DNA of 64,000 nt. Source: Craterostigma plantagineum (lineage: Eukaryota; Streptophyta; Magnoliopsida; Lamiales; Linderniaceae). The notes below the pieces were generated by a model. That model worked only from the letters and a program-made list of their open reading frames with translations, made no database searches and was not told the origin of the DNA. The position numbers and the translations under genes were made by a program. Positions 42,207 to 52,944 of the stretch are shown here, one piece after another; within the stretch, counting starts at the first letter, position 1; the number at the start of each line of letters is the position of its first letter. Location: contig JAPQWV010000017.1 in assembly GCA_027422505.1 (NCBI GenBank), positions 14,137,501-14,201,500 of the forward strand. The letters run 5' to 3'.

Positions 42207-42600
42207 TTCGCCGAGAAATCTTTCGAGCGAAACTGTGAAATAAGCGAAGAAATTCCCGGAAATTAAAATTGATTGAATCTTCTTTCAGTGAGTTTCGGTC
42301 GAAACCTTCAAATTCAATGGTACTGTTCGATTTGTTGCTCGAAAGTGATGCCCAGTTCAGTGAAAAACAGATTTTTCAGACTCGTTTTTGCTTAAATCCG
42401 ACTCAAACTTGACTGGAATCGACGTGAAGGAACCTAAATGTTCTCAAAATCAGTTTTCAAATGTCCTAGGAGAAAAGAATCACTGAGAACGATTTGAAAA
42501 CATCCAAAAAACAGTGAAAAAGCAGAGAATGAGTTTTCAAGCTAAAATCTTCGTCAAATCACGTCGAAAACGAGCAAAACTGGATTCAAATGGAAGATAT
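42207..42600. repeat. TTTCG-rich leader of element A, PBS-proximal part
   Basis: It continues the array cut by C (TTCGCCGAGAAATCTTTCGAGCGAAA), then becomes unique non-coding leader sequence up to the PBS. No gene is seen. Confidence 0.75.
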
Positions 42601-42612
42601 TGATCCGCGTTA

Positions 42613-42625
42613 GGCTCTGATACCA
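42613..42625 (-). other. primer-binding site of element A (tRNA initiator Met)
   Basis: On the minus strand TGGTATCAGAGCC lies two bases inside the 5' LTR, complementary to initiator methionine tRNA. It fixes the minus orientation of A. Confidence 0.93.
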
Positions 42626-42627
42626 CT

Positions 42628-42933
42628 TGTTGGCCCTTATTTTACCAAACAAGGATCAAAAGATTGGTTTGAATGTGTAAAACGTGAAGAACACCTTGAG
42701 TGTGTGTGTTAATGTGTGTTTTCTGAATCTAACGTACAAGGTGGCTTACCTTTCAATACTTTTGATCAAAACCCTAATTAGGGTTATTTGGGCTTTATAT
42801 ACCACAGTTGATTGGTATATTAAAGCCCAATACAAAACTATGACTAAATATCATAAGTTACCCCAAACTATTACAACCCAACACATTAACCCAAGATTAC
42901 ATAATTAAAGGATGCTACAAAATATTCCTAACA
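42628..42933 (-). repeat. 5' LTR of element A
   Basis: 306 bases, five differences from the 3' LTR. In sense it has a TATATAAAG box within a 15-bp stem (42790-42828). The right flank ATTGT (42934-42938) is the target duplication. Confidence 0.95.
42790..42828 (-). promoter_or_regulatory. 15-bp stem over the TATA box of the A LTR
   Basis: GGGCTTTATATACCA (42790-42804) pairs with TGGTATATTAAAGCCC (42813-42828) with one bulged T and an 8-base loop. In sense the TATATAAAG box is in the second arm. D has the same stem with the same bulged T but different outer pairs. Confidence 0.7.
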
Positions 42934-42938
42934 ATTGT

Positions 42939-43800
42939 TGTCCGACCAAACCTGCACATGATGTGATATATATTTTCAGGTCACTTAAGAAGCCAAGTAA
43001 CCAAAGTATCTCTCAAGTAGCTGAAGCTATTATTCATATTCCGCCGCAGCTGAACTCCATGCAACTATGCTTTGTTTCTTCATTTCCAAGATAGATTATA
43101 GTTCCAAGTTCTAACAATTAAAGATCTTCTCCTGTTTGGACAAGCTGAATGTCAACATCATGAAACATTAATTTCCAATGCATTACTAGCAAAAAACATC
43201 AACCCAAGTCCTGTTTCGCTTTTAGATATTTTAAGATTATGTAAGATGCAGTGTGTATGATTTGGTTTATGGATTTATTGACTTAGAACTTGAATTGCAT
43301 ATGTGACAGGTCTAGTAATTCACAAGTACAGTAGTTTTCCAGTTAATCTTCGAAAACCAGAAACATCTTCAATCACTCATCATTTCCAATTTTCTATTTT
43401 CATTCTACTACTTTGCTCAATTGGAGTTTAACAGATTTAAAACATTTCATATTGTATCACTCAACAGTTCAGCGACATATTTCCTTTGTTTTAGGAAAAT
43501 TTGTTCTTTAGACCTTGCAATCACAAAGAAGTATTTCATATCATCCAAGAAATACATCACTTATATATTTTTGCATTAATCAAAATAATATCATTTCCAT
43601 TTATTAGTATGTCATTAACATAAGGCAAATCTACAACTAAATCCCCATTCCCCAACCTATCCATCAACTAACTCTCCCTTCCCATTTATTTATCATCACA
43701 CTCCTCAATTCAATCAAATACCTACCTAATGGACAATTTAAGCTTTATAAAACAAAAATATTACATTGAATTGGTCAACACCCTCACTCCCACTTTCACT
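42939..43800 (-). pseudogene. minus-strand copia 3' end, tandem copy 2, right part
   Basis: It continues copy 2 after the insertion of A: RNase H remnants near 42960-43060 and RT remnants near 43330-43640, matching 7420-8230 with small changes. It contains about 75 bases (43048-43122) that copy 1 lacks. Similarity ends near 43790 at CACTTTCACTTTC. Confidence 0.75.
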
Positions 43801-44438
43801 TTCAACTTCACAGTGAACATGAGAGAACGAGATAGATACGACAATATGAGAGAGGACAAGAGAGACAATGAGACAGAGTGGGAGAACGAGCGACGGATTG
43901 AGAGAACGAGCATGCTTCCATTTTCCAACACCTCTGTTCAACGAGAGATAGCAAGTTTCGACTATAAGCTTGTTTTTTTTATTTTTTTTATATTTTGGAT
44001 TAATGTAGAGCTTGGGGCTTCCATAGGTGCATTTCTTCAAGAATTCCATGTCGGGCTGTGTTTATTTCTTTGATTAGTGCTCGAATTTGGGATTAGGGCC
44101 TACATTATAGTTTTATTTTTATTTTTTGATATCTTTCAAATTAGGATTTGTTTAGCTTCTATTATGCTTTTGATCAAACATTGTGAAGGTATTGTATTTG
44201 TGACTGTCTTTGGTATGAAGCTTGGTTATTTCTGGGTACTATAAGTTTCAATGCTGCCATTTGTGTATGTTTCTGGGTATGTTATATATATTGGTGTCAT
44301 TTGTGTCTGTTTAGTGGTATTACAAACGTGATTTTATTGTTTGATTTCTTGATACCAAATATAAATTGAATTGGTACTGTTTGTCTATGTTTTTTGGTAC
44401 TGCATTACATAATTAACGGTACTGTATATTCATTGTTT
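43801..44438. other. no gene seen; purine-rich then T-rich sequence
   Basis: A purine-rich AGAGA run (43818-43910) is followed by T-rich sequence. An open frame at 43729-44073 has biased composition because of the AGAGA run and shows no domain. The T-rich part before 44438 could be intron sequence of the Ulp1-like gene whose last exon follows. Confidence 0.5.
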
Positions 44439-44624
44439 GAGTACACGAGGGAGCGGAATCCCGAGGGCGTGGATTGCGGCGTACATGCTGCAATGTCCAT
44501 GGATAGATAAATTGTTGGACATTAAGCTCGTGGGAGGTATCTTGACTATGCTGACGTCGAAGTATATCGTGGCTCCATAGCTGCCACAATACTTAGAGAT
44601 CCTCTCAGTAGTATGCTCCACTGA
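44439..44624 (+). pseudogene. C-terminal relic of a Ulp1-like (C48) cysteine protease
   Basis: Frame from 44439 reads EYTRERNPEGVDCGVHAAMS, a stop, IVGH, a stop, ARGRYLDYADVEVYRGSIAA and TILRDPLSSMLH, then TGA at 44622-44624. PEGVDCG is the conserved segment with the catalytic Cys of Ulp1/SENP proteases, which cut SUMO from its targets. Plant MULEs and CACTA elements often carry such a domain, so this is more likely transposon-borne than a host gene. Two internal stops and the absence of the upstream His and Asp region show that it is dead. Confidence 0.65.
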
Positions 44625-45409
44625 TAGTATTTGTGTTTGTAAGATTTTAGACTTGTACTACCAGTATATAGATATTTGTAGTACCAATATATAGATGTTT
44701 GTAGTACCATAAAATATGCTAGCAAAGTACTCTAGCTTACTTGTGGTATTTTATTCGTATCGCGTATTTAATTATCGAAAACACGTAGATTATTGTGCAA
44801 ATAAGGCCCGAGAACTTCCATATTACGGTATATAATAAAAATTAAACACATGGTAACATAAAACATAAATACTAACTTCCAATTGATCAAAGATCTTTTA
44901 CTCGACTTAACACCTCATAAGCCATCACCTTCTTCGACTAAAACGCACGTGATCATCATTACGGATCACATTTAACTCAACTTCAAGCTCGTCAATCCTT
45001 CCCTAAATGTGATGTGTAATGATGTTCATGTTCATTTGAGCCGAAGAAGAAAATGTGTTATGAGGTTTCAAGTTGAGTAAAAAGAGATCATGTGCTCCAC
45101 TTGTTAAATTTCGTCTAAATTAGTTATTAAGTTAATTGATGGATCAAAAAGGCCCAAAATCGATAACATTGGGGACTAAAAGTGGCATCATAGAACATGG
45201 GGGACAACGCCCAAGCTTCAAACATTGGGGACTAATAGTGTTGTTCGCCCGTTTTTAATCTCAACCCAATTTTGCTTTTATTTCATTTTTTACCCCTAAT
45301 TTATAAATTAATTTTGACATCTCATTTTACAATTACTATTTAGATATCTAACAAATTTTATTTTATCGATTTATTCATAATAATATAATGTTATTATATA
45401 GTCCATATC
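44625..45409. other. no gene seen; short tandem repeat and transposon-like sequence
   Basis: 44650-44712 has two and a half copies of TGTAGTACCAATATATAGA. 45150-45260 contains two copies of ACATTGGGGACTAA, a word typical of transposon ends, but no boundaries could be set. Confidence 0.4.
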
Positions 45410-45500
45410 ATGGTTTTTAAGACCGGACCGGCCGCTTTCGGGCGGTTTTGACCGGACCGGTCGCAAATCTGGCTCGGTTCCGGTCCGATCTTAAATTATT
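45410..45500. mobile_element. terminal fragment of a hAT-like element with GACCGG words
   Basis: TTTTTAAGACCGGACCGG at 45414 begins a short GC-rich block with three more ACCGG words and CCGGTCCGATCTTAAATT, close to an inverted repeat of the start. It resembles ends of small hAT-like elements. It truncates the Athila-like integrase reading frame to its right. Confidence 0.35.
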
Positions 45501-46500
45501 ATTAAATAAAAAATAAAACAGGCAGTTAATATAGGGCTGCTGAATATGTACAAATGGGCTTTTGGTGTGGTTGTTTAAGTTTATATTTAATGTCTTGGTC
45601 TCCAACAACAATTTCGTTTCTCTGAATATATCTATCGTGCCAAGCCTTTGTTCGTCCTTTACAGATTTTTGCGTTCTCGTAGCCTCATTGCGAAATTCAT
45701 CCATATGGTTTTGTAGAAGGCGTTTCTTGCATGCGGCTTGCATACCCATGTTTAATTGCTTCATCGCCCAATACGCTTTATGTTCTATTTCCACAAGAAG
45801 ATGACATGTTTTTCCATAAACTAATCTGTATGGTGACATTCCAATAGGTGTCTTAAATGCTGTCAGGTATGCCCACAGTGCATCCTCGATTTTCTTGGCC
45901 CAATCTTTTCGAGAGATACTTACAGTTTTTTTCAAAATTTGCTTAATCTCTCGATTAGATACTTCTGCTTGTCCATTGGTCTGAGGGTGGTAAGCTAGTG
46001 CCATGGGATGCTTAACAACATGCGACAGAAGAGCACCGAATTGCTTGTTACAAATGTGACTTCCTCCATCGCTCATGATCGCTCGTGGAGTTCCAAGCCT
46101 AGTGAAAATATTCTTCTTGATAAAGTTGAGGACTGTCTTACCATCGTTCTTTGGCGCAGCTACTGCTTCTACCCATTTAGACACGTAATCTACCGGTAGC
46201 AAGATATATTCATTAGCGTATGACAATGGAAATCGTCCCATGAAGTCAATGCCCCATACATCAAATAACTCAACTTCCAACATAGTATTGAGTGGTATCT
46301 CGTCTCTTCTTGAAATATTACATGTTCTTTGACAACGATCACAAGCCGATACGAAAGCATGGGCGTCTTTGAATAAAGTCGGCCAATAAAAACCCGATTG
46401 TAAAACTTCAGCAACTGTACGATTCCCTCCAAATTGGCCTCCGCACTCGAGAGCATGGCAATGTCGTAATATATCGTGAGCCTCATCTCCCGAAACGCAT
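45501..46500 (-). pseudogene. Athila-like integrase
   Basis: The zinc-binding start is readable at about 46310-46470 ([22 protein letters not shown]). The catalytic core follows from 46283: [20 protein letters not shown] holds the first Asp, [14 protein letters not shown] the second and [19 protein letters not shown] the Glu. It continues to [21 protein letters not shown]. After about 45650 the frame shifts and similarity is lost. The catalytic triad is present, but the C-terminal part is missing. Confidence 0.85.
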
Positions 46501-47301
46501 CTTCGTATAACTTGATTAGCACAATTCTTAAATAGATAAGGATCTTCCCAATAATATTGTTTTACATCAGCAAAGAATTTATTCTTCCCTTGATAATTAA
46601 GCTCAGTTGTATTATCTTCGCTGCAAGATAGTTGACGAAATCAGCATGCCACAGAGCTTGCGATATAGCCAAGAGTCGTTCGTCTGGAAAGTTATCATCG
46701 ATAGTTTGTTTCTCCAATTCACTTTCTTCTGGCAACTCCAATCGAGAGAGATGATCTGCTACTAAAGTCTATGTTCCCATTTTATCTTTAATCTCGAAAT
46801 CGAACTCTTGAAGCCATAGCACCCATCGAATCAGTCTTGATTTTGCATCCTTCTTTTCCATGAGATACTTGATGGCCGAGTGGTCAGTGTGCACGATTAC
46901 TTGTTCCTGATTAAGTATGATCTGAACTTTTTGAAGGCGAAGACGATAGCAAGTAACTCTTTATCGCTTGTGGCATAATTGAGCTGAGCATCGTTGAGAG
47001 TTCGACTTGCATAGTAAATGGTATGAAATATCTTGCCCTTAAGTTGTCCAAGAAAGGCTCCAACTGCATAATCACTTGCATCACACATCAACTCGAATGG
47101 TATGTCCCAATCCCGAAGAAATCACGACCGGTGCCGACACTAGTTTCCTTTTATAGTAGAGAAGGCCTCCTCACATGATGTATCAAAGATAAAGGGCGCT
47201 CCTTGAAATAAGAGGTTCGATAATGGATTTGATATCTTGGAGAAATCCTTAATGAATCGTCGATAAAACCCATCGTGTCCCAAGAAACTCCTAATTCCTT
47301 T
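46501..47301 (-). pseudogene. Athila-like RNase H and end of RT
   Basis: From right to left: KGIRSFLGHDGFYRRFIKD and FSKISNPLSNLLFQGAPF (about 47300-47170) are the end of RT. A frame break follows, then MMCDASDYAVGAFLGQ and [20 protein letters not shown] (47091-46897) from RNase H. Further remnants with stops run to about 46500. The piece joins the RT fragment at 49773 once the solo LTR is removed, but about 15 codons are missing at the junction. Confidence 0.8.
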
Positions 47302-49772
47302 ATACGGGATTTTGATGTAATTAGGTGTATAGTTAACTGATTAGAGTAAAAATTTATATCATGCGTGTTTTTAGTACTAGTTATGTAAGAATCATCTTCG
47401 AAAATTAGGCCAAGAATTTTGAGATATCATGGGAATTAATTCGTTTGGGCTAAAGGAAATTTAATAATAACCCTAAGACCCAATAAATTAATAAGCTAGA
47501 CTTAATATTTAAATAAGGCCCAAAGGTATTAAGGTGTGATAAGGCTTATCGTATTACTTAGGGTTAAGGAAATTTCATCACCACCTTGTCTTATCACACG
47601 AGTTCCTAAGAGATTACTCATACCTAATAAGCAACGTTCAGTAGAAAGAAACCTTAAGAAGATAAGAATTACCAAGAGGGGGAGAACTATCATTTACGAG
47701 TCAATAAAGAAAGGGAGAAATTCGCCTAGCTCATTAACAAATTCAAAGGTTGTGAAAAAAAAGGTATATGGAAGTTTCCATGCTTAGTAGATTTAGGCTA
47801 TTTTTCGATATGATATACTCCTTGATTAGATGATAGCCACAGAAGACATTCGAAAATACTATGCTGGAATCCTAGGATTATTTTTTTTATTCTAATCCAT
47901 GTTCATAAGTATTCATATGGTAGAATATGAGTTTTGACAATTGTCGATACATGATATTACCGTAAGGGTTCGAAATCTATTATGAGTAGAAAACCCTAAC
48001 TTTAGAAACCTAGTAATGATCATATGGACTTATCTAAGTAAATGTGTTGGCAATCCTTAGTACACGAAACATTAAGGACTTGAATTCATAGAGTACCGTA
48101 TTCTGGATTAGAAATCATTTTCTTAAGCTAGTTTTGATAGTATAAGAATTTCGGCACATTAGAATTTCTGAAGGAATCGGGCGATTCCATGTCATGTGAG
48201 TATCGACCTAAACTAGACTCCGATATATAACTAATCGGCCGATTTAATGATTTAATGGGACTCGGCGATTTTGGCTTGACGACACTTCGAATCGAGTGAC
48301 TCGAAAATCATGTAATCGGGCGATTTGTGGGAGTTTTACAAATCGGCGAATTCATGAATTAAGCACAACAAATCGGACGATCGAAACTTAGGACTATTTT
48401 TCCAAGAATCGGGCGATTTGATGATCGGCAAAACCAATCCTTGAGCTTGACAAAATCGAGCGATTTAAGATGGCATGAAATCGGGCGATTTGTTGATCAC
48501 TCGGCGATGGTAAATGTTGAATCAACTAATCGGGCGATTTCATATCTTCTTGCAATGAACAAATCGGGTGACGCTAATTTGATCGAATTGGCATTATACT
48601 AACCTTGACCCGACTTGACCAATAATTGAGTAAACTATCAGGCGAATTTAAGTTAGGTACAAATTGGGTATTAACCTAGTGTTGACCACAAATCGGGCAA
48701 TCTAGGGTATCCCAAACCTGGAATATTTTAATAACTTGTAATACCCTTATTTTAGACCGTATAGTCCGAGGGTTAGTACGACTACTAATAATATTTATAT
48801 ATTTAGAGGTCCGAGATTTAGGAAGTCCACCAGATACCGTGCCCGGTTATATCAGGAGGACAGGTAGGTGAATCATTCATCTACAATACGTAAACACATA
48901 CTTGATTTATGTGCTTCTATGTGATTAAATGATTTACGTGTTTTACGTGTTTTACGTATGTCTCATATGGAAGCATGTTTTCATGTATTATCACGTTTAT
49001 ATGCATAGCATATGCATATCATATCACAGGGGTGAGATATTTACACCGTATTGACACGGTGTTGGTTCGAGATATTGACGAGCGGGGTAGAATGAGATAT
49101 TGTGATTTTTACTAATTGACTCGTTGAGGAGTCGAGGTTCGTACTCGTATAACACCTGACGGCAGACAGGCGTGATCGATCTGTCAACTCGGGCGTGAAC
49201 GTCCCGAGGTGCAAAACCGTCGTGATTGTATTTTCAGCGGAGGGAGCGACCTAACAGGGCAGTTGCGTGATCATCAAAACGCTGCTAGTGTAAGCTTCCG
49301 TATGTTTATTATGGGCGCGCGAGGTGTTGAGTCTGACCTAGGGCCCTGTGTTGTGTAATCTGAAATAGGATTGTGGGAAAAGAAAGAGTGTACATTGCAT
49401 GCGGGACATTGGGATTTGGGAATGAGCGTTCACGTGCATCCATGCATTTATTTCACCTACTGGGCAAATCGCGCAGTGGTTACGTGTTGTAGGTACCGAG
49501 TCTGATGCGAACACACGTCAAGACTAAGGCGGCTGGTGGCGGTGCTCCACGGACTTTTGAGGGCGGTACATGGATGAAGACCTGTGGAGCGACAATAGGG
49601 TTTTGACTTTTGACATTTTGGGGCTACGGCCTTTGTATAGATTAACAGTGTAAACGATATTTTGTTGAAATATGTTATAATTTAGGAAAAAGTTTTTATT
49701 AGACGGGCCTTCTGCGACTTACGTTGCGGAAAATCCGCCACTAACTTTAATTAGAAAACGAGGGTCGCCACA
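47302..49772 (+). repeat. truncated solo LTR related to element C, with an extra short-repeat insert
   Basis: Starts at ATACGGGATTTTGATGTAATTA, which matches C LTR from about its base 22, and ends GAGGGTCGCCACA as the C LTR does. Shared blocks include TCCACGGACTTTTGAGGGCG and the AGGACAGGTAGGTG region. It is about 2.47 kb against 1.48 kb in C; the excess includes 48170-48720, rich in AATCGGGCGATTT. No internal region or second LTR is present, so it is a solo LTR. It lacks its first 21 bases. Confidence 0.8.
48170..48720. repeat. AATCGGGCGATTT repeat array inside the solo LTR
   Basis: About fourteen copies or variants of ATCGGGCGATTT (inverted arms AATCG and CGATT) occur every 20-60 bases. 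They are absent from the LTRs of C. No coding sequence is seen. Confidence 0.8.
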
Positions 49773-50711
49773 CAATCTTCGCCCGATCAACTTCAATTCC
49801 TTTGCAAGAAACCTTGTGACCTAAGACAATACCTTCTCGAACATAAAATGACATCTTCTCCCAATTTAAAACAAGGTTAGTTTCCTCACAATGTTTCAAT
49901 ACTAAAACAAGATTATCTAGGCAATTATTGAAAGAATTTCCAATAACAAAAAAAATCATCGATGAATACCTCAATTGTTTTCTCTACCATATCAGAAAAT
50001 ATTGCCATCATACATCTTTGTAATGTACCTGGTGCATTGCATAGTCCAAATGGCATTCTACGAAAAGCAAACGTACCGTACGGGCAAGTAAAGGTGGTCG
50101 TTTCTTGGTCTTCCAGTGCTATAGCAATTTGATAGTCTCTGGAGTATCCGTCTAGAAAGCAGTAGTAGTCGTACCCCACCAATCGATGTAGCATTTGATC
50201 AATAAAAGGCAATGGAAAATGGTCCTTACACGTGGCTTTATTAAGCTTCCTATAGTCGATGCAAATACGCCATTCCGTAACGGGTCTTGTCGGAATTAGT
50301 TCGTTGTTCTCATTTTTTACCACTGTGACTCCTCCTTTCTTTGGAACCACATGTATCGGACTTACCCCAAGAGCTATTTGAAATTGGGTAAATTACTCCA
50401 GCGTGTAACCATTTTAGGATTTCTTTTCGTACCACGTCTTTCATTGTTGGATGTAATCTTCGTTGCGGCTCTACAGAAGGTTTGGTGTCATTTTCCAAGC
50501 GGATATGATGTGTGCACATTGATGGGCGGATACCCTTGATATCCGCTACTGTCCACCCAATCGCTGCTTTAAACTCTCGGAGTACTCGAAGCAGCTTTTC
50601 CTCTTCATCATCATTAAGAGATAATAACTGGTAAAGTAGAAGATTCACCAATAAATACATAACGAAGATGATATGGTAACGATTTAAGCTCGAGTAGTGG
50701 TGACTTTCCAA
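49773..50711 (-). pseudogene. Athila-like reverse transcriptase
   Basis: From right to left: LREFKAAIGWTVADIKGI and CTHHIRLENDTKPSVEPQRR (50711-50310), then VVKNENNELIPTRPVTEWRI, CIDYRKLNKATCKDHFPLPF and FRRMPFGLCNAPGTLQRCMM, ending at FIDDF (50350-49925), and EGIVLGHKVSCKGIEVDRAK (49974-49773). The FIDD motif is the catalytic pair. Two frame changes divide it, and the solo LTR cuts it at 49772. Confidence 0.87.
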
Positions 50712-50746
50712 TAGATGATATGGATCGTGAAGGCCTCGCCGAGAGC

Positions 50747-51256
50747 TTAAAAGTATTTCCTTCTATTTTGTTCGAACGAGTCCAGCCATTTCACACTCAT
50801 TACTATCTTGTTAATCGATCTCGTGTTTATCATCTCGCACCAAACTGGATTCCAAGGATGTTCCCTAGTAATATGCTTAGGCAGTAGATTTTCTACATTT
50901 TCTACACGGAAACAGTTATCGCTTTCATTGGGATACTTAACGGCATTAAACAAATTAAATATAACTTCCTCTCCATGTTTTCTAAAAATAGATAGCGGCG
51001 TTAGATTAATACTAGCGCCTAAATTACACAAAGCTCTTTCAAATACAGAGTTCTCTATTGTGCAAGGGATTGTAAAGCTCCCTGGGTCCTTGAGTTTTGG
51101 TGGTAACTTCTTTTGTATAATGGCACTACATTCTTCAGTAAGCGCTACAGTTTTATATTCTCCCAACTTTCTCTTCTTTGACAATATATCCTTCATGAAC
51201 TTCACATAGCTGGGCATTTGTTCAAGAGCATATGCAAAAGGAATGTTGATGTGCAA
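50747..51256 (-). pseudogene. Athila-like aspartic protease region with altered active site
   Basis: An open frame of 169 residues, with MPSYVKFMKDILSKKRKL, CTIENSVFERALCNLGASIN and LTPLSIFRKHG. In Athila-type elements the active-site motif is DLGAS; here it reads NLGAS, so the catalytic Asp is lost. The rest of the domain is well preserved. Confidence 0.8.
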
Positions 51257-51518
51257 TTTTTAAATATTTTGAGAAATTTAGAAAATTGTTGATTAAGTTT
51301 ATTATTCTTGAGACGTTGTGGGAACGGGATTCGAGCTGAGGTTCTTCAGAAGGTAGACACTTAAGCTCCACAGTTTCCACGTTCTTTTCTTCAGATGTAT
51401 CATTTTGTACTTCGGATGAGTTCACTTTGTTATTCTTGACCGGTGACTCCAACTCTTTGCCACTCCTCAGTGTTATCGCCTTGCAATGTTCTTTGCCTTT
51501 TAAGATCCTAATGGCCTT

Positions 51519-52621
51519 TCACCTATTATCTCCGCCATTTGACTCACCTGAACTTCTAAATTCCGGATTTGTGCTGATTGGTCCTGCATGTTGGTTCTCA
51601 TTTCGTTTATGAGTTGATTTTGTGAAGTAGTCATTTTCTCCAGAGCCTCTTCCCAGTTTGCTTTCTTCCCCGTGGTTGATGGTTATGTTCTGGTTGTACA
51701 GAATTCTGATTATTCTTCCATGAAAAGTTCGGATGATTACGCCACCCTGAATTGTAATTGTTTGAATAAGGATTGTTTGGTTGACGATTGTAGTTTCCAA
51801 CATATTGTGCTTGTTCCAATGATAATTGTTCTGTTGCTTGACATTCAGAACTTTGATGCATTCCGCCACAAAGATTGCATTCAAAACTAGGCAAGTGAAT
51901 GCAATTGACTGAAGCCTGATTTGTTTGAAGTTGCTTCGTCAGATTCGCCACTTCAGCAACCAATTGAGCAATCGGATCATTTTTAATAATTGTTGTTGTG
52001 TTCCTTGCTCGCTCCATTAGCCACTGATAATTGTTATTGGCGACACTATCTATCAACTCGTACGCTTGATCAGCGGTCTTCTTCATGATTGTCCCTCCAG
52101 CAGAAGCGTCGATGACGGCTCTTTCAGTACTACCTATAGTGTTGTAGAAGCTCAAGACTTGTTGCGATTTAGGTACCCCGTGGTGCGGACACTTTCTTAT
52201 CAGCTCCTTAAATCTATCCCAAGATTCATAAAGTGATTCGCCATCTATTAGAGTAAAATGAGTGATCTCCTTGAGTATTTGTTGTTTTTTTGCAGGTGGA
52301 AAGAATCGAGCGAAGAATTTACTAGCCAACATGTCCCATGTTGTAATTGAATTGGTTGGCGAAGAATTTAGCCATGCCTTCCCTTTATCACATAGCGTGA
52401 ATGTGAACAGTCGCAGCCGTAATGCATCGTTAGAAACTCATTATATTTGATAGTATCACAGATTTCCAAGAAGCTGTCGCTATGGGCGTTTGGATCTTCG
52501 CTCGGTGTTGAATCATTTGAAATGTTATCGGCTTAAGCTCAAAGTTATTCGAAGAAAGCGCTGGTCGCCTAATACCAAATTGAGTACCAACAAAGGGAGT
52601 TGCGTATTCGCCGAGCGGCAC
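51519..52621 (-). pseudogene. gag: Athila-like gag
   Basis: The N-terminal piece at 52621-52430 includes NNFELKPITFQMIQ. After a frame break, 52332-51519 gives the Gag core FARFFPPAKKQQILKEI, ESWDRFKELIRKCPHHG and the zinc knuckle CNLCGGMHQSSEC, followed by an Asn-rich stretch. About 30 codons between the two pieces are in other frames. The knuckle has the C-x2-C-x4-H-x4-C spacing. Confidence 0.85.
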
Positions 52622-52800
52622 ATCATGATTATCGTTATATCCGTTATTGTTTTCCTAATCAGCCATGGCTTTTTGTGTTTGGTGGATTGCTTGCTTCTTG
52701 TTTTTCCGATTTTCCCGACAAGTTCGCTCGATCTCCGAATTTAAAGGAAGTAAATTGGCGCTCCCAAATTTTCGCATAAACCGTTAAACACCTTAATGCG

Positions 52801-52875
52801 CTAATAATAATAATAACAATAATAATAATAATAATAATAATGTAATAATAATAATAGTAGTAATAGTAATAATAA
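52801..52875. repeat. (AAT)n microsatellite
   Basis: About 25 AAT triplets with a few AAC, GTA and AGT interruptions, in the leader of the Athila-like element. Confidence 0.95.
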
Positions 52876-52926
52876 GTTCAAAGTAAGACTAGAATTATTT
52901 GGTATCTATATTAGTAAAAAGCACAG

Positions 52927-52944
52927 TCCCCGGCAACGGCGCCA
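52927..52944 (-). other. primer-binding site of element E (tRNA Asp)
   Basis: On the minus strand TGGCGCCGTTGCCGGGGA, the primer-binding site typical of Athila elements and complementary to aspartate tRNA. Confidence 0.85.

Larger units (their letters stand above)
8579..42933 (-). mobile_element. copia element A, Sirevirus-like, with a third ORF; host of nested B and C
   Basis: A complete Ty1/copia element on the minus strand bounded by 306-bp LTRs that begin TG and end CA, flanked by ATTGT on both sides (8574-8578 and 42934-42938). Removing the nested elements B (18865-32353) and C (34581-42206) leaves about 13.2 kb. Order in sense: LTR, PBS, short-repeat leader, gag, pol, internal polypurine-like boxes, short-repeat spacer, third ORF, polypurine tract, LTR. 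The LTRs differ at five sites. Integrase before reverse transcriptase, plus the multiple GGGGGAG boxes and the extra 3' ORF, points to the Sirevirus (SIRE/Maximus) group. It cannot make full Gag now because B interrupts gag. Confidence 0.93.

Noticed and set aside
42607..42627. TGGTATCAGAGC blocks as possible tRNA gene ends
   Set aside because: They are primer-binding sites next to LTRs; no cloverleaf surrounds them.
43729..44073. Open frame of 114 codons with an RERDRYDNMRE segment and a hydrophobic stretch
   Set aside because: Composition follows an AGAGA-rich then T-rich sequence. The first part lies in the duplicated copia fragment, and copy 1 does not keep it.
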